Below, one piece after another: positions 45,501 through 56,612 of a stretch of DNA of 64,000 nucleotides. This DNA is from Halichondria panicea (Eukaryota; Porifera; Demospongiae; Suberitida; Halichondriidae). The notes below the pieces were generated by a model. It had not been told where the DNA came from. It did not search any database and was given only the letters and a program-made list of their open reading frames with translations. Every line of letters starts with the position of its first letter. Position 1 is the stretch's first letter. The stretch covers positions 4,680,979 to 4,744,978 of the forward strand of contig NC_087383.1 of assembly GCF_963675165.1 (NCBI RefSeq), read 5' to 3'. Both the position numbers and the translations under genes were made by a program.

Positions 45501-48500
45501 CATGCCTTTCTGGTGAATAACTCAATCTGTTTGCATACAATGCATGCATGCATGCTTAAATATATACACATTTTGGCTTTTTAGAAATCTGTATTGGTAT
45601 CACATTGACATTTTGTTTACTTGCATGGCATGCATTTTGAGTTTGGTGTTAATGCTGCTATGTGTGCTCTGTTTCTATAGCCCAGCGATAACCTATGAAT
45701 TTAACACTACCGCCTTCGGAGCTTGTTCACGTACCTGTGGTGGTGGAGTGCAAGAGAGAAATATAACCTGTTTTCGTTTGATTGGTGGAGTGAGAGATAT
45801 GGCCGTGGATGATATAGATTGTATCGTCTTTGGACTGAAACGGCCTGCTGCTGCACAAGAGTGCTTTCCTCAGAAGTGTCCAAGATGGATGATTCTCAGC
45901 GCCTACTCTCCAGTAAGATATTTAGCTCTAATATAACTGTGTAGCTATAATTATGCTTACAAACCATGCTTGCCCGAATAAAAGCAAGACCCTATCAGTA
46001 TCTAAATCAAGCTTTGTTGGCTTCATGGATAATAATAGCAGTTCATGCAATTAAGTTGTGCTCTGCATGGAAATTTTCTTTATTTTCCTCACTCGCACTG
46101 CATTACAGAATAATTGTTGTCACTTTGTAGCAAGTTACCCTACAATACAACCAGGTTAATTCAGCCCCAACACATATAATTATGTGTATAGGCCACCTCC
46201 TAATACATACAGCGTCTTCCCAAGGATGGCGTTAAATAGACAAGTTTCACTGTATAAGTACAACAGCTGCTTACCGACTACACACACCACACATACACAC
46301 AGTGCTCTAGTACCTGCGCTGGTGGAGTTCGCTCAAGAAATGTGTCCTGTGTGCAATTCATTGCCCAAATTAATGAAACGACGGGAGAGTTTGTCTGTGA
46401 TGCTGACGGAAATCCGATTGGAGAGAGTATAGTACTGTCAGATGCAAGCTGCTTTGCTGGTAATATGCCGAGAAGAGTAGACGCCTGCAACACTCAGATA
46501 CCCTGCCCTCGTAGATGGTCCCCTGGGACATTTGCACCTGTAAGTCTGTTATCTTATCTACTTCGTTTTTTGTTACACCATAATTATTCATGTAGTAACT
46601 ATAGGGACTAAGTTCATGTAATACATTATTATGTATAGTTTGAAAAGCGTACTGATATTATAATTATGTTGATCGATTTTCTTCCATCCTGCAGTGTGAT
46701 GCTAACTTCTGCCAAGAAAGGAGTCTTACGTGTACCGGATTTGATCCCAGTGATCCAGAGGAACAATGGTTGCTTGACGTTTCCGAGTGCGCGGATCTCC
46801 CTCTACTACACACAGTCCGCAGCTGTGGAGGGGGGACTTGTGATGCTGGAATATGGATGACAGAGAATTTGGTACGGTATTGATAGTGGTACGCAAACAA
46901 AATGTGGTATGCCTTTTTATTCTGCTAGTTGTGCAGTTTGTTCTGCGAGTTAATTAATGGGTTGTGTCTCAATAAACCACTTCATGCAAACTACAGTAGA
47001 TTCTCGTTAATCCGGTCACCCTTGGACAGTGCAGCTTGGCCAGAATAGCGAGTTGGCTGTATTTCAGGAAATAGCCACGGCTTAAAAACGACCTTACCTC
47101 GAATCTAATGACTAATTTTGCGGTTCTTGTCTCGGGGATAATGAATCATTTTGCTCTCTATTTAATCTGCCAAACCACACCCAAATCGTTATATCTGGCC
47201 GCAAAAATTACCTAGTTTGGGGCAGCCAGCACTGGCGAGTATATTGAATAGCAAGTGGACGTACTTCAGGGTGAGTTTTGTGCAATAAACATCTAGCTAG
47301 CAATCCGTGCCAAACCAAATGGCCGGTATATCGAGGTGACCGTATTTCAGAGAGCCGGAACAGCGAGAGTCTGCTGTACGTCTGTTTTAAGTGCATGCAT
47401 GTACATTATTATTATGCCTCGGTGTGCATGCGCAAGCGAGGTATGGTAGTGTGTGTGTCTATGTAGACTCCTACAGCTGCTCAATTAATGTAAGTGCAAG
47501 TATTAAAGTTTCTATAGGCTTCTAGACATGCTTTCTTGGATTTGCAAAATAATGCTTCAATCGTTCTCGAGTTATGCTTATAATTATAGCTTTGCTTTAT
47601 AATGTTATTGCAGAAGAGTTCCGTAGCAAAACTTGTCCATGGAGTGTTGCTACTCCAAAGTTCTACTGATGCAACAGCCATTAATTTAGACTTTGTACTT
47701 ATTACAATTTGGGATATCCTTTTAGCATCAATCATGGTCGATAATTTCCCACTCTTCTTTGAGATTACAGATTTAATAGCCTGCGTGCAACAAGATTTCT
47801 GCGAATAGCTATAAAAAGACCTTCTGCGAATAATACTTCTGTGAATTAAACTTTCAACTGTTAAATTAGGCGTGGTTAATATAAGCATTTGCGGATATTA
47901 TATATCTGCGTTCATTCGCAAAATTGTTGGGCCGCAGAAATTTCTAGCTATACGGTATGGTTTGTATTAGCAATAGCAAGTAGCTTTTTAATTAGCTTTG
48001 ACACACATCTATGATCCACTGAAGTTTATTAACCACCAATATAAATGTAGCTACAGTTATAATGAAAGCACCGCAGGTGCTAATGCCTCGGTGGAGATGC
48101 CAAAGCTACATAACATAATAGCTTTTATGCACATGATAAACAATTTAGTTTTGCTGCATGCAAAAACTCAGAGAGTGGGTAGTGATCGACCATGATTGTT
48201 GTTAAAAACGATCGATGCCAAAAGTTCAAGTCTAAAATTAATGGCTGCATTAGCAGAGCCTTGCAGCTACCAATAGCTATAGCGTTCTAGTGCAGAGCTA
48301 ACTACTAAGCTATAGAAACTCTTACTTGCACTTGATTCATCCTTGAGCAGCTGTAGCAGCTAGTCTACACACACAGACACAAACACACTACCGTATACCT
48401 CGCTTGCGCATGCGCACCGAGGCATAATGAAAACGCCCTATAATGGCTACTAGCTTCTTAAGCAGCTCTTTTTGACTCTTGTAGCTAACAAAAAGCTAGC

Positions 48501-49812
48501 GCTTTAGTGCAAGGCTAACTCATAAGTTGAATAGAAAGTTTGTGCGAACAAATGATGCTATAAAAGATTCTAAAGAGACTGCAACAGCCTTCAATGTTAG
48601 TCAAACTAGCCATAACTCGAGAAAGAAGCTTTAGTTAGCTAATCCACGAATCAAAATCCAAGAAAACGTGGCTAGAAGCCTATAGAAGCTGTTAGTTTTC
48701 GTCGCATTGTAACAGTTGAGCAATTACAGCTGGAACAGACACACACACACACACACAGTCAGCTTTACTGTATCCCTCGAGGCATAATTATTATTTGACC
48801 TTTAGGTAGTCTGTCAAACAAATCGTTGGGACTATTTCCATCTAAATTTCTCATAATCACATGCAGGGTACTTGCACAGTGACCTGTGGGATCGGCAATC
48901 AAGAAAGGAATGTTTTCTGTGTGTCGCGTGCTGATGGTTCCCGAATCAATGAGGGATTCTGTAACATTAATGAACGACCACCGGTTTTCGAAACATGTAT
49001 ACTTTTTAATTGCCCAGGTAATTATAGCCTACATAATAATTATATTAGTAATACTGTATTTCCTGTAATGAAATCCACATTTCCAGCTGTACACTTGCAC
49101 ATATACATGCAGGACGTTGTGATTTCGAGCCCCCTGACTGTCGAGTATTTAGACTACTGAGGCGCTGTAAGGACCTGGCCGTCGGCATGCCCTGCTGTAA
49201 AAGCTGCCCCCTGCAATTTGTTGACAATACTCCTACTCTGATTACTAGAGAAAACCTTGTTCTGTCGTTGGATCAGAATAGGTACGATGTGGCTGCGGGA
49301 ACAGATTTAAGGATCTGCTGTGTGGCCTCGTCCAGTACTCCAAATGCCTTCCTGCCTTTCCTCTTCAATTGCAACTTCTGTGAGTTGTGCATGACAACGT
49401 ATACATTCATGCACTCCTGATACACTGCATACACATGTTACAGACTTCAGCAGTATATTATGTACCGCATGCATATGCATGCGCATAGATTCACGCAGGC
49501 ACCATAGTTTAGTTGGGTGTGACCTAGACTTCTAGAGCTTATGTGCATAACATGCCCAACTAGTTGACGACTATTTATCGTGGTACATCTGCATGATCTT
49601 AAATGTGTATCTTGATAACTTGATCCTACATCCGTCTATTACGTGCAGTTAGCGAAGAGATTGAAAGGGAGGTTATGGTAGGAAAAGTATTAGACAACAC
49701 TGCGTGTGTTACCTTCCCTACTTCTGGACTTGCGAGTGGCGATGGATTCCTTTTGGCACTAGAGGATGATCAGGGGATGGTGCGCGACATGGCTAATGTC
49801 ACCATTGTTTAG
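38639..49812 (+). CDS. Copy 3: secreted repeat/Ig/TSP1/PLAC protein, 14 exons, 1609 aa
   Basis: Exons: 38639-38674, 38857-38901, 41213-43867, 43927-44061, 44276-44405, 44594-45004, 45173-45226, 45377-45512, 45681-45912, 46303-46539, 46695-46871, 48867-49017, 49113-49379, 49649-49812. The frame is open throughout, with all splice sites and phases conserved. Differences include Ala for Val in the signal peptide (STLYALVAA), a changed Ig2 end (YQCSVTNEADEATGQV) and Ile for Asn before the first TSP1 motif. Its large exon has a diverged block (about 42355-42815). A transposon sits in its promoter region, so expression may differ from the other copies. That is inference only. Confidence 0.87.
39027..39303. 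repeat. 19-bp minisatellite, copy 3 intron 2
   Basis: Same unit as in copy 2 (ATCGATGTTTAG plus CAACCAG or AGACCAG). One unit is truncated near 39180 (TTTAGCGTCGATG). Confidence 0.8.
39342..40076 (-). mobile_element. Family A element with expanded GT microsatellite
   Basis: The same insertion as in copies 2 and 4. The GT tract (about 39385-39530) is roughly three times as long as in copy 2 and is broken only by GC and GGT variants. The open reading frames of Cys and Val that cross it are microsatellite artefacts. Confidence 0.6.
40256..40288. repeat. Perfect palindrome, 16-bp arms, 1-base centre
   Basis: GGTTGGTGATTCTACA, one A, then the exact reverse complement. It is shared with copy 4 (53020-53052). 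Copies 1 and 2 have only a single arm. Confidence 0.9.
41213..43867 (+). CDS. Copy 3 exon 3: 885-residue GPG-module region with diverged fourth module
   Basis: A 2655-base phase-0 exon. Most of it is near-identical to copies 1 and 2. Between about 42355 and 42815, however, many codons change: for example TGQTCNFNGAFVIVFNNG replaces SGQTLNYDGTSVEVFNNG, and GPGIAYSDNQNRAFFTDN replaces GPGVVYFDDQNRAFFTNE. The fold-defining Gly, Asn-Gly and GPG positions stay, and the frame is kept. A Cys appears in the block. Confidence 0.87.
46872..48866 (+). other. Copy 3 intron 11 (2.0 kb)
   Basis: Contents: pogo-type MITE (46992-47378), family A element truncated at about 48024, a second family A element inserted later (48068-48423), and a family B element whose terminal hairpin is partly lost (48427-48785). 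No exon was seen. Confidence 0.7.
48068..48423 (+). mobile_element. Recent family A insertion with 9-bp direct repeats, copy 3 only
   Basis: ATAATGAAA stands at 48059-48067 and 48424-48432. The other copies read TTATAATGAAAACGCCC without interruption. The insert runs from GCACCGCAGGTGC to the hairpin CCTCGCTTGCGCATGCGCACCGAGG. Part of the 9-base repeat matches conserved element ends, so the true duplication may be shorter. Confidence 0.75.
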
Positions 49813-50983
49813 GTGAGTTTACACACAACTCTGTGTAAAAATCAAACTACTCTATTACTACTAGCTTACTATTAGCCGTGTTGCGACATCAAGTTAATGC
49901 TCCACTAGTAGGTGTCAAAATCACTTGCAATGCTTCTATTGACTCATTATTGAGTTGGGTTGTTTTTTTAACACACTGTTTTATTCCCATGCACACGATA
50001 TCTTCTACAGTGATTTCTCAGCATAGGAAGATTTGACTTCCACTTTCAGTGTATGTATGCTTATAATTTTTGTCAAGTTCAATGCCAGTTTTTTTGTATA
50101 TAGCTCTTGCTTTGGGCGTCATATACTCCTTTTAGACTTTGCGTATAACCGTACATATTTTGTGTAAAGAATGTGATTAACTTAATTCTGTGTTGCACAA
50201 GCTGTAGGTAATAGAATGAATATCGCATTTTACCTCAATTTCACATAATGCTATCTTGCAGACCATTCAGACAATGGTATGTACACTATTATAGTGCTTG
50301 ACAGTATTAATATTAATACAGACTTGTAGACATTGCACTGACTCTCTACTATAATTATATGCAAGATGAAAGCACCACGGGTGCATGCTGATGCCTTGGA
50401 TGTGTCAAAGCTACCTTGTTGTTACTATTATAAACGGGTACTAATTTTACCAAATTTGTAATTAACGCTAAATTAAGTACGCGCTAATAATAAATATTAT
50501 GAATCTCGTTAAAAAAAATTAATTGTTCTAATTACTTTTGTATAATGTAATGTACTTTTGAGAGTATGCTAAGCAAGCTAGCCCTTTTTCATCTGGTATC
50601 TGACTCCAAACTTTCCATTCAACCTTAAAACTCATACTTAGCCGAGATATTATTATGCTACAAATCTGCCAAAATTAGTACCCTAAAAACAGAGAAAAAT
50701 CTGAAAACGCTAATATTACTACCCGTCTATAATAGTAACATTAAGGTACATAAACATAAAGCTACTACAGTATAGCTGTTGCTAATACCAAGACTAGAAT
50801 TATAGGAAGAAGAAGAGTACAGTAGGCGTTCTGTCCAACCTACGTTACAACCACGGGCTGTTGTATACCTATAACTTAATCTCATTTAAGTCAGCACTTA
50901 GTCTCGATCCCAGGCCGCATTTGTACCTCAAAGATTCCACATTTGTTGACTACTACCGGTAAGTCGATCACACGTGCGTGCGT

Positions 50984-51022
<39 letters not shown>

Positions 51023-51443
51023 GAACCTCGGAGCTGAGAAGGGACGGGGTTACACATCTCTATGTATATACCCTGTCAGGCCGGTGAAGGAGGCTAGTCA
51101 GCACTTAGACGTCATCTTATATTTCTGTGTCTTTTTTGGGAGCACCTTGTAAAGCAATTTGGATATAATCTGATGAGGAGCAGCGGCTGATTCATGAGAC
51201 GACCAATGCGCGGGGCCTGCGCACCCACCTCGAGAGGCTGTAAAGCAGAGCTGTAACAGAGCAGCGGCTGATTCATGAGGCGACCAATGGCAATGCGCGG
51301 GGCCTGCGCGCGCACAACGCTCTTGCTCGCCTCAGATATTCATGTAGATCTAAATGATCTAATTATGCTTCTAACTTACATAGCAGGCGCTAGGCTGCTT
51401 GTGTATGGTCAATGCTATATAGTGTGAGATCAAGAACAGAAAT
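49813..51443. other. Intergenic spacer, copy 3 to copy 4 (1.6 kb)
   Basis: The shortest spacer. It is close to the copy 2 to copy 3 spacer but without the Mutator-like element. A CA microsatellite lies at about 50975-51020. The duplicated promoter modules lie at about 51176-51226 and 51258-51311. No coding sequence was seen. Confidence 0.65.
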
Positions 51444-51832
51444 ATGCAATCCTCTACACTGTACGCGCTTGTTGCTGCGGTAAGTTGTGTCTAGATACAA
51501 ACTTATATTGATAATATCACATCTTGATCTAGATTTAGGTCTAGGTACGTCTACTTGAGTACCTCCTGCATGTCTCGAATTAGCTTATTAGGCACATCCT
51601 TTTAATATAGATCTAGTCGTTGTAAGGAATTATAACAGTCAGCACAGTGCTTCTCTTACAGCTGGTGATAGTGGGACAGCATGCTGCTCAGGGTCAAGAT
51701 GAAGTGGTGAGTGCTTTGATATAATGTACTGGTAGCCATAATTAATTATGCCTGGTGCGGCGACGAGGGATACGGATTAAAAGCTGACTGTGTAAGTATG
51801 GGGTGCCGTTTGTCTCAAAACTAATAAAGAGT

Positions 51833-52038
51833 CGATGCTTTACCTACCAGATCAATGTTTAGAGACAAATCTGCTTAACAGATGGATGTTTAGCAACCAG
51901 ATATTTGCATACCAGATCGATGTTTAGTAACCAGATCGATGTTTAGAGACCAGATCGATGTTTAGCAACCAGATTGATGTTTAGAGACCAGATCGATGTT
52001 TAGCAACCAGATCGATGTTTAGCAAAGCTACCAGATCG
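51833..52038. repeat. 19-bp minisatellite, copy 4 intron 2
   Basis: Same unit as in copies 2 and 3, with fewer units (about nine). Confidence 0.8.
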
Positions 52039-52076
52039 CACAAAGTGCAGATATGGTTTCTTGTGACACTTAATTA

Positions 52077-52138
52077 TGCCTCGGTGCGCATGCGCAAGCG
52101 AGGTATACGGTAGTGTATTTGTGTGTCTGTGCGTGTGT

Positions 52139-52219
<81 letters not shown>

Positions 52220-52224
52220 TGTGT

Positions 52225-52285
<61 letters not shown>

Positions 52286-52842
52286 ACTGCGTAAGAGTTT
52301 CTATAGGCTTCTAGTCATGTTTACTTGGATTTTAATTCTTGGATTTGCAAAATAATGCTTCGTTCTCGAGTTATGCCTACTTGGAATGCCATTGCAGCCT
52401 TTTCAGAAGAGCACGTAGTCAAACTTATTTACCGAGTGATGCTACTCTACTTAGTAGTTAGCTCTGCACTAGAATGCTAGCTATTGGTAATGTATAAAAG
52501 CTATTAAAGTCTATTATTTTGCGTTGAGTTCGACCCCGGAAGTTATGTGGTCAATTATGGCTTCATTTATGCTTTATATGGTGGACAAGTATGCCTGGGA
52601 CTTCTACATAGAAAATGCTAACTTTTAGCTGGTTGGAGCTTATCAGCTCTACAGCATATAGATAGAAGTGCTTTTTAACAAGGAATCCAATGGTATATGA
52701 AACTTTGAATTTCAGTAAAGTATGACAAAGTTATGACAACTTTATGAAGGTCAAACTCAACACAAATAGACTTTAGTAGCTTTTATTATGTTATGTAGCT
52801 TTGGCACCTCCATCGAGGCATCAGCACCCACAGTGCTTTCAT
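52077..52842 (-). mobile_element. Family A element with expanded GT/GCGT microsatellite
   Basis: The GT tract covers about 52121-52284 and includes a GCGT run at 52200-52220 not seen in copy 3. The ends match those in copies 2 and 3. Confidence 0.6.
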
Positions 52843-53019
52843 TTTTGAAGTTATAATTTATTGTTTCGGTTTGAGTGTCTATGCAGCTTTTGTTCTGACA
52901 AGGAAGGTTTGCACTGGATTATTTTCCAGAACAAATTGTTGCTTAGCCCTTGGCCATTGTCTGTGAGACACACTTTTCTGCTTTGCAACTCTAATGTAGG
53001 AGATGTTGGCCTGAATATT

Positions 53020-53052
53020 GGTTGGTGATTCTACAATGTAGAATCACCAACC
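53020..53052. repeat. Perfect palindrome, 16-bp arms (copy 4)
   Basis: Identical to the palindrome at 40256-40288 in copy 3. Confidence 0.9.
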
Positions 53053-53974
53053 AAACATCATACGATTAGGTTTATTAAGAGTATGATTACTGAATCGAAG
53101 CTATGCACAATTGATCTATTGTAGCGTACTGGATTATTACTTTACGTTCTTATGCTAAGCGCCAAACTGGAATTACTTTGTTGCGCTGCTGAAAAATCAT
53201 TTAATTTTTGGAGCGGCAGTATGTAAAATTAACCCGTGGCGCACCGCGGTGCCACCGGAGTCTGTTTGTCTGTCTGTCAATCAGTCTGTCATTTTGTGTA
53301 TTATGAGTCTGCTCACCTCGTTGCGAAAGCACTGTGTTTGTATCATGGATAGCCTCAACACAACAAGGTAGATGTTTAAATTTGGCAAATTTTGATGAAG
53401 CTTCGTTGTCAAATAAAAGCGAGAAAAAAAGCTAAAAGCTAAGAAAAGATCAAACCTGCACGTTAGCCTAGATGTACATGCAGCTTTGACTCGAGGCTGT
53501 ATAGACTTCTAAACCCCAAATTAACGCCGAGGGTTTGCACTTCAGTGTTCTATTGGATTTATTGAGCATAGAATTGTTGCGTTCAATGGCTATATAGATC
53601 TACCCGTATAGAGAGGCTGTAGTATGCTTTGTTAAGATTATTTGGCTATTCGACAATGATGTACTAGAGAGACATTTGATACAGTGTCTCTCTACTAGAG
53701 GTTCCACTACATGTAGCTGTACTGTAAGTTGCATACGAAATAGATTGTTACAATGAGTCAGTCATGCGTAAACTGTAATTTTATCCGTTCTCCTCCTGCA
53801 TGTCCTATGAAGGAACACATGGTGGCCAATTTGAAGAGGTCATAATTCATTGTATGCGGATGCTTATAAATCTACTTTAGAAATTTTAGCTCGTGCAGTG
53901 GTAAAGTTGATGAAATTACGTACAGCCATCTGGTTTTCTTTTTGTGCTACTGAATGACTTTTATAATTCCATAG

Positions 53975-56612
53975 GTATTTCAAACCATCAGTCTCAGCGC
54001 TAGTAGGGGGCCATCTGAAGTATTTGCCCAATTATCGATCAACAGAGTACCAAGTTTCTTCATCAATCGTCCAACAACAACACAACTCGATATCCCCGAA
54101 GGATCGAGTATATTTTACAATGGAAATAGTTTGGCCATAACTGGTGCCGATCCAATTGTGCTGACAGCAAGTAGATTTCAGTATTTGTATCAAGATCCTG
54201 GGAGTTTCAGATTTCGAGATGTCACTGGACCAATCCCGGGTGCCGGTGGACAACCTGGACCTGGAACTTTGTACTATGATGGAGATACAGCACTTTTTAC
54301 AAATTCAGATGTATTTATTGGCATTTATGAAGGTCTTGCAGCTCAGTTCCCTGTCCCACCTTCACAAGTGACGATCTCTACTCCACGAGTGAACAATGAA
54401 CAACCTCCAATCCAGTCCTTCTGATCCTGTTACTGACGGAAATGTCATTGAGCTCACAGGATCGGATGTGTTCATCCTGGAATCAGGCGAATCATTGACG
54501 TATGTATCAAACAGTCTATGATATCGAAGAGGATCTGTAACTCAAGAGGTTTTTAATGATATCACCAATTTTTATGTTCTTGAGGATATCACTGAGAATG
54601 GACAGCAAGGCAGAACCCTGAGGCGGTTTACTGGCGGCTCAAGCGAGGTTATCACAGGGCCTGGACTTCTTAAGGTGGGAACTTCTCCTAATGACGGTTC
54701 GAGGGTCGCTTTTTTCAGTCCATCTACTAGTGTCAATCAAGAAATAAGTAGTGGCATTATTGATGGACAGCTTTCGTTTGATGCAGTCCAAAACAGTGTT
54801 CAAATCTCGGATATTTTTACAAATCCAGGGAATCCTACACGTCTGATCGACTTGGGTGCATCAAGAACCTTTACATTCCCTACAGCAAGAAGAGTTACCT
54901 TTGATAATGGATTGGTCGATGTTTTCGATGGGTTTGGCCAACTTCTTTGGAGCTTGATTGAATGTATTCTTTCTCGTTTTTTGAACCACCTAATCCAAAC
55001 AATTGCTTCTGGAACAGTATCTTTTGATATTCCTGATGGAGGTTTGACACTTATTAGCAATTTTGATGATAGGGAAGCATTTATCTACCCGAGTAGGAAT
55101 ACACTTCTGACTGATCGCATCAATGAAGCCCGCAGTTCAATTACTATTCCCCCGAATCCTTTCCCAACTTTCAGTATATCATCAAGTGGTGGCTCTTCCG
55201 TCTTGTCAATCAATGGTGATGAAACGGTCACAATATCAGACAGACAACCAATCATTGTTGGCAGTGGACAAACTCTAAACTATGATGGCGCATCTGTTAC
55301 AGTGTTTAATAATGGAGCACCAGATACACCTATTTCTAGTACCCCAATTACCACGAATTCCTTGACAACATTTGAGACGCCTGGAAACTATTTAAATACA
55401 TTTAACTCTAGTAATACTCCATCCCTAAATTTTCCTGGACCTGGTGTCGTGTATTTTGACGATCAAAATCGAGCATTTTTCACTAATGAAGTACAAGTGA
55501 CAAATCTTATCTCTGGTTTCCTTGACAGCCGACCTCCCGTGAGAATTACAACCACTACTCGTACTGAAGGCGGCAGACGCTTTGTTGACATTGTGAATCC
55601 AGAAGGTGTTCGTCTAGTCGAGGGGAGTACATCAACCACTACCAATGTGGGATCACAGCAAGGCCTTATCTACACAGGGAACACCGTCCGTTCTGTCAAT
55701 GGGTTTTCCGTTCCTCCATCATATACAGTGCGATATGTTGTGTCTACCACACCTGGTGTTGACGATACAGTTGAAGTTCTAAATCCTGATGGAGACGTTG
55801 TTTTCAACACAACTGCTTCCAGTAGTAGCTTTAGGTATCGACAAGGAGGAGTGCTTCAACCTACACCTACAACTACTACCTCGTATTCTGGAGGTGGTGT
55901 TTTCTACTTCAATCCGAACACCGGTAATGTGGTTTACAATGATGATACTACAACTTCAACAGGTTTGGTTACGGATCTGACAACTTCAGGAATTGTTTTC
56001 GATACAAACACCAGGAATATCACCACGTTGAATTTCTTCGATGGTCGTACAATTACACGGTACGATGGAAGCTCTACAAGCTTCTTATCTGGTCCTGGTA
56101 CAATTTTCACATCCGGTAATGAAGGATTTTACTCCACAGACAGCACGACCACCACCAGAGTAGTTACAGAAATAACAAACAATATACCGGTTGTAGTACG
56201 TGTGAACCAAACAACAGGAGGAGTAACAATATTTAATCCTGGAACACAAACTACGATTTTCAATTTCACCACCGGTTCAGAGTGCACTACTGTAAGCACT
56301 GGAACAACGATAACGTACACCAATGGTGTCCTAATACTACCCAGCCGCAACATTACAACTGATAGTTTCACCTACTTTAACGGTATTAGCACGCAAGTGT
56401 TTACTTCAGGAGATACTGTGACTTTTTCTGGACCAGGCCAAGTGATAGTTAACGAACAAACCACTGAAACGATTTTCATTGATAACCAAAATACGAACAA
56501 TCGAATAAACAATGTCACTGACAATGTTCCTGTGGTTCCACCAGTTTTAGTTCGACCCACAACCACTTCATTCATCTCTAAAGTCGCAGACGTCTTCCCA
56601 CTCTTTGGACAG
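53975..56612 (+). pseudogene. Copy 4 exon 3: large exon with frameshift, nonsense codon and a diverged block
   Basis: 2638 bases. After the deletion the original frame resumes in a different register and runs open from about 54522 to the donor. About 54880-55085 is strongly diverged from the other copies, reading for example DVFDGFGQLLWSLIE, with Trp and Cys that the other copies lack here. Flanking sequence is nearly identical to copies 1-3. The donor region has a 4-base deletion just inside the intron. Confidence 0.85.

Larger units (their letters stand above)
51707..53974 (+). other. Copy 4 intron 2 (2.3 kb)
   Basis: Nearly identical in layout to copy 3 intron 2: minisatellite (51833-52038), family A element with a GT tract (52077-52842), palindrome (53020-53052), pogo-MITE empty site near 53116. 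No exon was seen. Confidence 0.7.

Noticed and set aside
54131..54424. A short separate gene at the start of copy 4 exon 3
   Set aside because: It is the 5' part of the homologous large exon, ended by an 8-bp deletion frameshift rather than a gene boundary.
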